In this document: positions 34,436-42,878 of the stretch, in pieces
Position numbering within the stretch: position 1 is the first letter of the stretch
Layout of the letters: each line of letters starts with the position of its first letter
Assembly (NCBI GenBank): GCA_947493705.1
Contig: CANLSH010000004.1
Location: 1-64,000, forward strand
DNA length: 64,000 bases
DNA from: an uncultured Arachnia sp.
GTDB lineage: Bacteria > Actinomycetota > Actinomycetes > Propionibacteriales > Propionibacteriaceae
Reading direction: 5' to 3'
Notes under the pieces: model-generated
The model's input: only the letters and a program-made list of their open reading frames with translations
What the model was told of the DNA's origin: nothing
Databases searched by the model: none
Position numbers and translations under genes: made by a program

Positions 34436-35330
34436 AGTCCACTCCCAGAGGGTCGCCCTCGGTCAGTTGTTCGATCTCGGCGCCCTGACGGAGCCGGGTG
34501 GCGCGCCGGGTGCCGAGGTAGGCCTCGATCACGCGCGGGTCCTGTTGCACCTCGGCTGGCGTGCCCTCGGAGATGATGCGGCCGGAGTCCATCACTACCA
34601 CGCGATCGGACACGGTCATGACAAGGTCCAGCTTGTGCTCCACCAGCAGCATCGTCTGCCCCTGCTGCTTCAGCACCAGGAGCTGCTCCATGACCTCGGC
34701 GGTCTCGGAGGTGTTCATGCCCGCGGTGGGCTCGTCCAACAGCAACAGGCGTGGCGACGACGACAGGGCGCGGGCGATCTCGGTGCGGCGCCGGTTGGCA
34801 TACGACAGGGTAGCGGCGTTGTGGAGGCGACGGGGCACCAGCCGGTCCCCGAACCGCTCCAACTGCTCCGTGACGCGCTCCTGCATCACATCGGCCTCGG
34901 CCTGTCTGGACCGCGACGGCAGGAGCGCCGTCCCCACCTCCGCCACCAACGACACCCAGCGCAGAACGGGGAAACGGCGCAGGCCCCCCCATGGATGGAC
35001 CGCTCGGGCGAGTGCCGCCTGCCCCACGAGCAGGTTGTCCTCGACGGTCGCGTTCCCGAAGACACGACCGTTCTGGAAGGTGCGGCGTGCGCCCGCATTG
35101 GCCACGGCATCAGGGGTGGCGCCCGTAATGTCGGCGCCATCGAGGATGACTTTCCCGGCGTCGGGTCTGAGCTCACCGGAGATCACGTTGATGGTGGTGG
35201 ACTTGCCAGAGCCGTTGGGCCCGATGATCCCCACCACCTCCCCCTCGCTGATGGTGAGGGTGGAGTCGTCGACGGCCGCCAGCGACCCAAAGCGTTTCGT
35301 CAGTCCGTGGACTTCCAGTATCGCACTCAT
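34425..35330 (-). CDS. livG: Branched-chain amino-acid ABC transporter ATPase LivG-type
   Basis: A 301-residue ATPase with Walker A GPNGSGKST and Walker B LLLLDEPTAGMN. The canonical LSGGQ is replaced by LSYANRRRTEIARAL, which is typical of LivG. The start overlaps the permease stop by 4 nt. It pairs with LivF to energise the fused permease. Confidence 0.94.
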   Translation of the reverse strand: MSAILEVHGLTKRFGSLAAVDDSTLTISEGEVVGIIGPNGSGKSTTINVISGELRPDAGKVILDGADITGATPDAVANAGARRTFQNGRVFGNATVEDNLLVGQAALARAVHPWGGLRRFPVLRWVSLVAEVGTALLPSRSRQAEADVMQERVTEQLERFGDRLVPRRLHNAATLSYANRRRTEIARALSSSPRLLLLDEPTAGMNTSETAEVMEQLLVLKQQGQTMLLVEHKLDLVMTVSDRVVVMDSGRIISEGTPAEVQQDPRVIEAYLGTRRATRLRQGAEIEQLTEGDPLGVDYAI

Positions 35331-37207
35331 GCTGCGGCTCCTTCCAATTCAGGCGCGGGAATCCGGGTCAACCGTGCACGCAGCCTCCCCCACCCGCCGG
35401 TGTGCGTCCACAGACCCTGGGGCCGGAAATGGATGAGCAAAAGCAGCACCAGTCCGTAGACCAGGAGCCGACCGGATGAGGAGAAGCGCAACAACTCCAG
35501 CCCGCCCACCATCACGATGGAGCCGAGCACGGCCCCGAAGGGGCTGAGCATGCCTCCCAGCACCGCGATGATCACGATCTGGAAGCTCATGAGCGGGTTG
35601 AAGATCGTGGCGTTGATGTAGCCGTACTGCCCCGCCCAGAACCCCCCGGCGATCCCGGCGATGAAGCCTGAGAGGCCGAACGCGAGTGACTTGTACTGCG
35701 GGGTGGGGACGCCGGCGGCACGGGCGGCCACCTCGTCCTCCCGTATGGCCCGCCAGTAGAGGCCCAGGTGGGATCCCGACCAGCGATGTACGAGCCAGCA
35801 GGCCCCCAGCAGCAGAAGGAATCCCAGCGCGTACAGCAGGGAGTTGTTGTCCAGCTGGACCCCGAACACCGACGGCAGCGGAATCAGCGAGATGCCGGCA
35901 CCACCCCCGGTTACCGGATCCCAGACCTGTGCCACGGCTGCGATGAGCGCACCGGTGGCCAGTGTCGCGATGGCCGGGTAGTGGCCGCTGAGCCGCCAGC
36001 TGGGTGTGGCCAGGATGGTCATGACGACAGCCCCGAAGATGCCTGCGAGCAGCAGGGCGGGCAGGAAGGGAATCCCTGCGGACTTGGTGAGGATAGCCAG
36101 CGTGTAGGAGCCCAGCGCGACGGCCCCCGCCTGGCCCAGTGAGAGCTGCCCGGCCTGTCCACCGAGGATGGTCATGGACAGCGCCGCGAGGGCGAATGTG
36201 ATGATCTGCACCCCGACGCCCACCGCGTAGCCCGAGAACAGGCCAGGAATGATGGGCAGCGCTCCCACCACCACCAGCGCAGCGACCGCCCACGGCGGCA
36301 TGGTGATCTTGGTGGCTGCCGAGAAAAAGGTGCCCGTGAGGGGTTCGCGCTTCGTGGTGCGCGAGCCGAGCAGGCCCTGGGGGCGGAGCCAGAGGCAGGC
36401 CAGCAGCACGCCGAACGAAATGACTTGGCGGGCGGAGTCGCCGAACGTGGCCACCCCTAACGCCTCCACTACCCCCAGCAACAGTCCACCGATCACCGCA
36501 CCGAGCAGAGAGCCGAGTCCACCCAAGGTGGCGGCGGCTAGTCCGGCCAGTCCGATGGTGAAGCCCTGCGTCGGGGAGATGGTGGTGAAGTAGGCCGCCA
36601 CCAGCACACCCGCCAGGCCACCCAGTGCCGAGGCAATCATGAACGCCCCTGACTGGACTCGGTTGACGCGCACCCCCATCTGGGCTGCCGCCTCCCGGTC
36701 CTGCGAGGTGGCCCGGATGGCCCGCCCGAAGCGCGTCCACCGCAGGAACGATGCCAGCCCCACCATGAGGACGACGCTCGTGGTGAGGATGACAATGTCG
36801 ATGGCGTTGATGCGCAGTCCCAGCAACTGGAACGAGCCGGTGGGCAGCCCCGAGGACATGGGGCGGACCTCGGGGCCGAAGATCAGCTCGGAGGTGGCAT
36901 CCAGGATGATCATGATCGCGATGGTGGCCAGCACCGAAGCGATGGGTGCCTTGCCGGCGAACGGTTTTACCGCCACCTGGTTGATGACCCACCCCAGCAG
37001 GGCCGTCACCGCCATCGCTGCCAATGCGGCGAGCCACAGCGGCAACCCCATGGAGGTGGTGACGAACCACCCCACCATGGCGCCCACCGCGAACAGGGAT
37101 CCCTGCGCGAAATTGATGATGCCCGTCACTCCGATGACGAGCGAGAGGCCCAGCGCCACGAGTGCGTAGGCGTTGCCGTTGATGAGGCCTGCGAGGACCG
37201 TGTCCAT
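35327..37207 (-). CDS. Fused LivH-LivM permease
   Basis: A 626-residue membrane protein. Residues 1-290 are a complete LivH-type permease (opening MDTVLAGLINGNAYALVALG, with GVTGIINFAQG). After a short linker, residues about 310-615 form a LivM-type permease (LGGQAGQLSLGQAGAVALGS, then the RAIREDEVAARAAGV coupling loop). In most bacteria these are two genes; here they are one chain with both coupling loops preserved. GAGGAG precedes ATG 37207. It lies 27 nt after livK. Confidence 0.92.
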   Translation of the reverse strand: MDTVLAGLINGNAYALVALGLSLVIGVTGIINFAQGSLFAVGAMVGWFVTTSMGLPLWLAALAAMAVTALLGWVINQVAVKPFAGKAPIASVLATIAIMIILDATSELIFGPEVRPMSSGLPTGSFQLLGLRINAIDIVILTTSVVLMVGLASFLRWTRFGRAIRATSQDREAAAQMGVRVNRVQSGAFMIASALGGLAGVLVAAYFTTISPTQGFTIGLAGLAAATLGGLGSLLGAVIGGLLLGVVEALGVATFGDSARQVISFGVLLACLWLRPQGLLGSRTTKREPLTGTFFSAATKITMPPWAVAALVVVGALPIIPGLFSGYAVGVGVQIITFALAALSMTILGGQAGQLSLGQAGAVALGSYTLAILTKSAGIPFLPALLLAGIFGAVVMTILATPSWRLSGHYPAIATLATGALIAAVAQVWDPVTGGGAGISLIPLPSVFGVQLDNNSLLYALGFLLLLGACWLVHRWSGSHLGLYWRAIREDEVAARAAGVPTPQYKSLAFGLSGFIAGIAGGFWAGQYGYINATIFNPLMSFQIVIIAVLGGMLSPFGAVLGSIVMVGGLELLRFSSSGRLLVYGLVLLLLIHFRPQGLWTHTGGWGRLRARLTRIPAPELEGAAA

Positions 37208-37234
37208 GGGGGGTCTCCTCTGTGATCCGCCGGG

Positions 37235-38386
37235 TCAGCTCCGGCTCGGGTCCTGGGCCACGAACTCGCCGTCCTTGACGACGAGCCACGTGAACGTGGG
37301 GTTCTCGATGCGGCGCTCGTCGTTGTACTTGGCTGGGCCGTAGATGACGGTGGGGATGTCGGTGCCATCGCGCAGGGCGTTGCGGATACCCTCACGGGTG
37401 CCGTCGGAATTTTCGTCAGCCCAGGCAAGTTCCTTCAGGCCGTCGTAAGCGTATGCGCTGAAGACGTTGGGCTGGCGGTCGTACTTGGCCGTGAAACCGT
37501 CCACGAAGTTCTTGACGTCGGCGCTGTCGGAGCCGGGGAAGAACGACGTCTCGAGGTACACGCCTTCTGCAGCATCGCCAGCCAACTCGAGGAATTCGCT
37601 CGAATAGTTGGACCCCACCGCAGAGAGGGCGACGTCAGTGAGACCCACGTCGGTGGCCTGCTGCACCAGAAGGGCCGTGGTCTTGTAGTAGGTGAGGAAC
37701 TGGATGACGTCGGCACCGGACTCCTTGGCGCGCAGGAGCAGCGGCTTGAAGTCCGTGGAGGTCTCCTCCACGGGGCTCGAGTAGACGATGTCCAGGCCAT
37801 TGCTCTTCGACTGGTCCTCGAAGACTCCGTAGGCGGCCTTGCCCCAGTCGGTGTTGAGGTAGAACACGGCGGCCTTGTCGCCCAACTTCTTCGCGCCATC
37901 AGCCATCACCCTGCCCTCGACGTCCTGGGTGATGCTGGGGCTGAAGATGAAGTCGCCGGTGGTGGTGAAGTCGGGGTGACTGTTGGTGATCCCCAGCTGC
38001 AGCAGACCAGAGCGCTGATAGACGGGGCTGGCCACCATCGACGTGGCCGACGAGAAGTCGCCCATCACCGCGCGGATCTTGTCATCCGAGACAAACTTCT
38101 GCGCGATGTTGGTGGCCTGGGCCGCCTGTCCTTGGCTGTCCTGGAAGTCGATGGCGTACTGCGTGCCGCCGTCGGCGTTGAGTTCCTCGAGGGCAAGGTC
38201 GAAGCCTGCCCGCCAGTCCTTGCCGTACTGGGCCTGGTCACCGGTCAGCGGTCCGGAGACGCCGAACGTGACGGTCTCACCAGACGCGTTCGGGTCAGCT
38301 CCCGCATTCTGGGAGCACGCCGTCATGGCCGCCAGTGTGAGGATCGAGGCGGCGACTGCAGCGGCTTTGCGAATGACTTTTCGCAT
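37235..38386 (-). CDS. livK: Branched-chain amino-acid ABC substrate-binding lipoprotein
   Basis: A 383-residue type I periplasmic-binding-fold protein. The signal peptide ends in a lipobox-like AMTAC at Cys24. VTFGVSGPLTGDQAQYGKDW is the usual LivK opening, and the ligand-contacting SSATSM and NTDWGKAAYGVFEDQSK segments are present. ATG 38386 has AGGAG 7 nt upstream. It is the first gene of the operon. The exact ligand (branched-chain amino acid, amide or another small molecule) cannot be read from sequence. Confidence 0.92.
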   Translation of the reverse strand: MRKVIRKAAAVAASILTLAAMTACSQNAGADPNASGETVTFGVSGPLTGDQAQYGKDWRAGFDLALEELNADGGTQYAIDFQDSQGQAAQATNIAQKFVSDDKIRAVMGDFSSATSMVASPVYQRSGLLQLGITNSHPDFTTTGDFIFSPSITQDVEGRVMADGAKKLGDKAAVFYLNTDWGKAAYGVFEDQSKSNGLDIVYSSPVEETSTDFKPLLLRAKESGADVIQFLTYYKTTALLVQQATDVGLTDVALSAVGSNYSSEFLELAGDAAEGVYLETSFFPGSDSADVKNFVDGFTAKYDRQPNVFSAYAYDGLKELAWADENSDGTREGIRNALRDGTDIPTVIYGPAKYNDERRIENPTFTWLVVKDGEFVAQDPSRS

Positions 38387-38515
38387 GTTGGTACTCCTGA
38401 TGGATCAGTGGCGACGGAGGGATCCCCTCGCTCGACCCCTACAAGCCGAGGGCTGTCCCAGATATTCCCGTCTCACTCCCGGGAATGCTTCTACCCGCAT
38501 GGTGGTTCTCCGTTC
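38387..38515. promoter_or_regulatory. Divergent promoter region livK / FAD protein
   Basis: A 129-nt intergenic region between divergent starts. It must hold both promoters, but I cannot pick convincing -35/-10 pairs. TCCCGTCTCACTCCCGGGA (38465-38483) is an imperfect palindromic candidate site. Confidence 0.35.
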
Positions 38516-40501
38516 ATGCACAACACCGGCCTGAATCCCTGCGGATCCACGAAGATCCGTGCATCAAGCCTTGTCATCATTGGAATGGGACCGCGCGGCG
38601 CATCGTTGGTCGAGCGCCTCGCCGCACGTGGGGACCGTCCCTTGACTGTCCACTTGGTGGACGACCAACCCCCGGGCTCCGGCCGAATCTGGCGTACCGA
38701 CCAGAACCGGGACATGTGCATGAACACCCTTGCCGGAGCCGTAACGCTGTTCACCGACGCCTCCTTCACTGGGGCCGGTCCGGTGGTTGAGGGACCCACG
38801 TTGTACGAGTGGTGCCGCCTTGTCTCCGAGTACGCTGGTGGCGAACAGGCGGAAGTGCGGCAGGACCGTCGCAGCTTCTTTGAGAACGGCGCCGATGTCG
38901 ACGACGTGGCCAATGACCCCGGATGGCGTGACGAACTCACCCGGATCGGCCCTGGCTCTCACCCCAGTCGGGCGCTCTACGGTCACTACTGCAGCTGGGT
39001 TCTGCGCACATCCTTGGCCCGGCTCGGTCCCGGGGTCGGGGTGGTCTGGCATCGCACGCGCGCCATTTCGATTCGTCCGTCGCGTTCACACCGCACCGTC
39101 GTGCACCTCGCGGATGGCACGTCCGTGCTGGCCGATTCCGTCGCCCTGGCGCCCGGCTGGTTGCCCAGCGAGCCTCACCCCACGGACCGGAACCTCCACG
39201 AACTGGCCGCCGGACGCGCCGTGTTGTGGGTGGGCCCGGACAGCCCCATCCACCAGGACCTCTCCGGTATCCGGGCAGGCGAGGACGTCATCATCCGCGG
39301 CCTCGGCATGGGATTCTTTGACTCCTTGTCCATGCTCACCCTGGGACGCGGCGGTCACTTCGAGAACGCCCCAGGCAATCGTCTGTGCTACGTCCCCAGC
39401 GGACATGAGCCCACCATCCACGCCGGGTCCCGCCGCGGCCTGCCCTTCCTCGCCAAGTCCGTGTACTCGGGGCTTCCACCCAGGGCGACGTTGCGTCGCG
39501 TCCACGCCGCGCAGAAGCGAGGCCTGGCTCGGCCGCTGCGTTTTCGTGACGAGGTGTGGCCACACCTGGTGCGCGACGCATGCGAGGCGTTCTACACCAC
39601 GCTCGCTCGCCGCGCACCCCTGGACCTGCCCGCCATCCTGCGGGTCATCGATGCCGGCCAAGACGTCGTCACCCTGCCGGAAAGGCTGCGTCCCCTCCTG
39701 CCCCCAGGTGTCGAACCGTTCGACCTGCCGGCGCTCCTCCACCACCGAATCCCCTCATCCAGCGCACTGAAGTACCAGAAAGCCATCATCTCGGCCGTCG
39801 ACGCTGACCTCACCGAGGCCGATGCGGGACTCGACTCCCCACTCAAGGCCGCACTGTGGGAGGTCAACGGCGCGCGCCGGCTGGCCATCGAACTGGCCGC
39901 CTTCGACGGGATCGACGCCGAGGGCTACGACGGCGACCTCGCCGAGTTCCTGACCTTCGGCGGTATGATCGGCAGCGGCCCGCCAGCGTTTCGCAGCCGT
40001 CAGCTCCTGGCCCTCGTGGACGTGGGCCTCGTGCGGTTCATCGGACCTGACGTGCGCATCGGCGTCGATGGTGATTACTTCACGGCGCACTCCCCCGTCG
40101 TCTCCGGCTCGGACGTGAGGGCGCGAGTTCTGCTGGATGCGTGGGTGCGGCCACACGATGCGCGCCACACGCGCGACCCCCTACTGACACAGCTGATCGC
40201 GGCCGGCCTGGCGGAACCCTTCGGTCGCCGCAACGCTGTGGGCAGACGCACCCCCGGACCCGGGCTGAGCATCAACGAGATCACCAGCGAGCTGATCGGA
40301 CCCGCCGGGCGACACGGTATCCACCTGCTCGGGGTGCCATCTGATGTGGTACGGGGCGACACAATCATCGCGCCAATACCCGGCACAGACCCCACAATGC
40401 TGAGGGAACTCGACGCCTGCGTCGAGGCCATGCTCAGCGACCGCGTATCCGCCCAATCGGCGGGACCGCTCACCGTCGAAGACGTTGCGTCAACAATCTA
40501 G
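38516..40501 (+). CDS. FAD/NAD(P)-binding domain protein (NAD_binding_9-like)
   Basis: A 661-residue protein with an N-terminal dinucleotide-binding motif (VIIGMGPRGASLVERLAARG) and the CMNTLAGAVTLFTD and GLGMGFFDSLSMLTLGRGG segments of the large FAD-NAD(P)-binding family seen in many actinobacteria. Members are related to ornithine/lysine N-hydroxylases, but the reaction is unknown. ATG 38516 follows GGTGG; an in-frame extension upstream to 37976 is the shadow of livK and is rejected. It is divergent from the liv operon, so it may act on an imported amino acid (inference). Confidence 0.78.
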   Translation: MHNTGLNPCGSTKIRASSLVIIGMGPRGASLVERLAARGDRPLTVHLVDDQPPGSGRIWRTDQNRDMCMNTLAGAVTLFTDASFTGAGPVVEGPTLYEWCRLVSEYAGGEQAEVRQDRRSFFENGADVDDVANDPGWRDELTRIGPGSHPSRALYGHYCSWVLRTSLARLGPGVGVVWHRTRAISIRPSRSHRTVVHLADGTSVLADSVALAPGWLPSEPHPTDRNLHELAAGRAVLWVGPDSPIHQDLSGIRAGEDVIIRGLGMGFFDSLSMLTLGRGGHFENAPGNRLCYVPSGHEPTIHAGSRRGLPFLAKSVYSGLPPRATLRRVHAAQKRGLARPLRFRDEVWPHLVRDACEAFYTTLARRAPLDLPAILRVIDAGQDVVTLPERLRPLLPPGVEPFDLPALLHHRIPSSSALKYQKAIISAVDADLTEADAGLDSPLKAALWEVNGARRLAIELAAFDGIDAEGYDGDLAEFLTFGGMIGSGPPAFRSRQLLALVDVGLVRFIGPDVRIGVDGDYFTAHSPVVSGSDVRARVLLDAWVRPHDARHTRDPLLTQLIAAGLAEPFGRRNAVGRRTPGPGLSINEITSELIGPAGRHGIHLLGVPSDVVRGDTIIAPIPGTDPTMLRELDACVEAMLSDRVSAQSAGPLTVEDVASTI

Positions 40502-40582
40502 GAACTGTTGAACACGGCCACGGGCATTTTCTCTCAACCAGCACCGAGAGTTCGGACACCGCTGCTGGCCGACGAGGTTCGC

Positions 40583-40857
40583 TCAGTCAGGTGTCACTGG
40601 CGAAGCCTTGCAAGACCAGCCATTGGTCACGGTTTCGGTGATGTACTAGTCCCGCAGCTTTCGGGTCATCGAGATCTTGTCCAGCAGGAGTCGAAGGTGT
40701 CCCCAGGGAGGTTGTCCCACCGCCTGTGGGACTATTTCGGGCCAGGCCCTGGCGACGGCGCGCATGTAGAACAGGTTGGTGCGCGTCCATTCCTCGGCCT
40801 CTTGCCGGCGTTGACTGCCTTCCCGATCTTCCAGTACATCTCGATGAGTTCGGTACT
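40583..40857 (-). pseudogene. DUF1016 (YhcG-type PDDEXK) nuclease remnant
   Basis: Three pieces of the DUF1016 N-terminal domain appear in order: STELIEMYWKIGKAVNAGKR (40798-40857), then after a frameshift TRTNLFYMRAVARAWPEIVP continuing through VGQPPWGHLRLLLDKI to KLRD followed by an in-frame TAG (40646-40804), then YITETVTNGWSCKASPVTPD to a stop at 40583. The nuclease domain is gone. Such genes are common in defence and accessory islands. Confidence 0.75.
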
Positions 40858-41036
40858 CCCGCTGTGCTGGGCCTGCCACCGCGACTCCCCCACCCACTCG
40901 CAGTTGCGCTGCAGGACAAGATCAACGCCTACATCGACGCCTACTGCGGTGAAGTCGATGAGAATGGTCACTGGTTGTGGTCCGCAACGGGTATCACCAA
41001 CCGGGCCAGGCATTCACGACCGCAGGGGCCGTGTAG

Positions 41037-41249
41037 GTGCACCAGCCGCGGGTCAACGACAAACGCTCGACGAGGACGAGAAGCGTCGGCGGTTCGCATC
41101 GTCTATTCTGCCAGCGTGGCCCAGGAAGTCACCACAGGTGGCAGAAGTGTTGAAGCCGCTGTACCTTCAATGGTCTGTCATCGGGTAACTTTGCGCCAGC
41201 GTTGGAGCAGTTCCTGGAACGCCGAGGGCACAAACCACGCCATGCTTGA
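41037..41249 (+). pseudogene. IS256-family transposase remnant
   Basis: Frameshifted pieces reading VHQPRVNDKR, DEDEKRRRFASSILPAWPRK through SPQVAEVLKPLYLQWSVIG, and SSGNFAPALEQFL follow the order of the central part of IS256-type transposases (RFASAILPPW...VLPLLYLHGLSSGDFVPALEQFLG). At least two frameshifts and no ends. It shows past insertion-sequence activity here. Confidence 0.7.
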
Positions 41250-41820
41250 ACCATCCAAAGCCTTGTGGACCAGCTGGCAGCACGCAAAACGAAAACATTG
41301 GACGTTTCACTCCTAAAAACGCTCAGAAGGGACGCCAGCTGGTCGCGATGCGTCCGATCGCCAAGCTATGCGTCGCATCGACGCCCCGGCCATCGCCCCC
41401 ACACATGGCTTCAAGTGAATGGGGTTCGCGCCACTCGAGCGGAAAGGTGATGAAGCCGTTGCGATCCTTCCCCACCACCAAGTACCGGGCGCATAGAAGC
41501 TGCTTGTGGTCCAGTCGCGGGGTCAGGCGGCGAGGAGCGCTTCCTGAGCGGGTCGGAGATCAACGGGTCCGGAGGCGGACGCCGGCACGTGGGTGCGGGT
41601 CGGCAGGATCACCCGGGCCGCGCTGCGGGTTGCGGGGTAGGCGCTAATCTCGGCGGCGAGTTCGCTGTGCCGGTTGCGGATGACCCGAAGGCGCCCGAGA
41701 GCGGTTGCTATGCGGGTGGGCCCGGTTGTCGCCTTGTGCGCTTGCGAAATTTTCATGTATGACAGTCTGGTTCACATTCCCGTTTGCGTCCAATGCCTGA
41801 ATGACATACAAACTATGCCT
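41250..41820. other. Degenerate intergenic stretch before the LysR gene
   Basis: No intact gene recognised. A 77-codon minus-strand frame (41523-41756) starts with ATG but has no ribosome site or family features. Confidence 0.35.
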
Positions 41821-41826
41821 TAGAGT
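41821..41826 (+). promoter_or_regulatory. -10 hexamer TAGAGT for leaderless lysR-type gene
   Basis: TAGAGT occupies positions -12 to -7 relative to ATG 41833, with no Shine-Dalgarno sequence in between, which suggests a leaderless transcript. Confidence 0.5.
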
Positions 41827-41832
41827 CATCCT

Positions 41833-42753
41833 ATGGATACGGATGCACTGCGTTGGTTCCAGGAGGTGGCCGACGGCGTCACGGTGACGGAGGTGAGCGA
41901 GCTGACCCGCACGTCGCAGTCGGGAGTTTCCAGGGCGCTCGCGCGGCTGGAGGCGGAGGTGGGCGCCCCGCTGCTGCGGCGTTCGGGTCGCACGCTGCGG
42001 ATGACTGAAGCCGGGGCCGCGTTCAAGCGCCATGTCGATGCTCTCATCCACCAACTCGACGATGGCCTGGCCGCCGTGCAACAGGTCATCGATCCCGAGA
42101 GTGGGACCGTCTCCCTGGCATTCGAGCCGTGGCTCGGTACGGAATGGGTCCCCTCGCTGGTGTCACGTTTCCGCGCTCAACACCCGCTCGTGCGCTTCGA
42201 GTTGATCCCCGGCCATGCCGATGCGATCCCTGCGCTCGGCCCCCGCGGCAACGTTGACCTCGAACTGACAACGTCGCGTCCGGCCCCGTCCTCCCATGGA
42301 TGGCTGGCGATCGGACGCGAACCAATTCGTCTCGCCGTGCCTGTAACACACCCGCTTGCCTCCCGGTCAGAAGTCGCGCCCGCTGAGCTGCTTGATCTGG
42401 GATTCGTTGCTCCACGAAGTGGCTCGTCGTTGCGGGTCGCCACCGACAGTCTGTGCGCGGAATCAGGGCTTTCACCACGCATCGACTTCGAATTTGACGA
42501 CCTTGCCACCATCCACGGCTTCGTTGCCGCTGGGCTGGGCGGCGCCATCACGCCTGTGCCACACAGCCACCGTGATGCCGCCGAGAAAACCGATAGCAAC
42601 CTGCGATTTCTGCGTATCACCGGCGTCGCCACATCACTGGAAGTGGGGATTTCGTGGTCACTGCACCGACGTCTCCTGCCCGCCGCTGAGACCTTCCTCG
42701 CCCACACGCGAACGCTGTCCGGTTACGGGAAAGCAACTGTCAGCCCGGGATGA
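41833..42753 (+). CDS. LysR-family transcriptional regulator
   Basis: 306 residues. The N-terminal winged-helix domain (ALRWFQEVADGVTVTEVSEL, TSQSGVSRALARLEAEVGAP) and type 2 periplasmic-binding-like effector domain (EWVPSLVSRFRAQHPLVRFE) are complete. LysR proteins usually act on a neighbouring gene; here the next gene is the FucP-like permease on the same strand, 125 nt on, with its own promoter-like box. The effector is unknown. Confidence 0.93.
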   Translation: MDTDALRWFQEVADGVTVTEVSELTRTSQSGVSRALARLEAEVGAPLLRRSGRTLRMTEAGAAFKRHVDALIHQLDDGLAAVQQVIDPESGTVSLAFEPWLGTEWVPSLVSRFRAQHPLVRFELIPGHADAIPALGPRGNVDLELTTSRPAPSSHGWLAIGREPIRLAVPVTHPLASRSEVAPAELLDLGFVAPRSGSSLRVATDSLCAESGLSPRIDFEFDDLATIHGFVAAGLGGAITPVPHSHRDAAEKTDSNLRFLRITGVATSLEVGISWSLHRRLLPAAETFLAHTRTLSGYGKATVSPG

Positions 42754-42757
42754 CCGT

Positions 42758-42763
42758 TATGAT
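42758..42763 (+). promoter_or_regulatory. -10 box TATGAT for the permease-binding-protein operon
   Basis: TATGAT, one mismatch from consensus, lies 5 nt past the LysR stop. A transcript start near 42770 would give a leader of about 53 nt before a mini-ORF. No good -35 hexamer, which would fit activation by the LysR protein. Confidence 0.45.
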
Positions 42764-42822
42764 CGTGAGCCAGATGACAACGCCGTCTGCGCTTGGGCGG
42801 TGGCCCCGTCGAAGGAGCGCTC

Positions 42823-42873
42823 ATGATTATTCCCGCCAGTTGCTGTGACCATTCAATTTGTGTGGAATGGTGA
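42823..42873 (+). CDS. Upstream mini-ORF (16-residue leader peptide)
   Basis: ATG 42823 has the best ribosome site in the region (GAAGGAG, 5-nt spacing) and encodes MIIPASCCDHSICVEW, ending at TGA 42871-42873. The stop overlaps or abuts the permease start (ATG 42867 or 42879), so the peptide could couple translation. It holds three Cys codons, so Cys-dependent stalling is conceivable. Confidence 0.45.
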   Translation: MIIPASCCDHSICVEW

Positions 42874-42878
42874 TCGTG

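Noticed and set aside
35349..37289. 646-codon frame on the same strand as the fused liv permease
   Set aside because: Arg/Gly/His-rich out-of-frame shadow; the permease frame has clear helices and motifs.
37976..38515. N-terminal extension of the FAD-binding protein by 180 codons
   Set aside because: It is antisense to livK and its promoter; the Rossmann motif lies just after ATG 38516.
41523..41756. 77-codon minus-strand frame before the LysR gene
   Set aside because: ATG start but no ribosome site, no -10 box at the leaderless position and no family resemblance.
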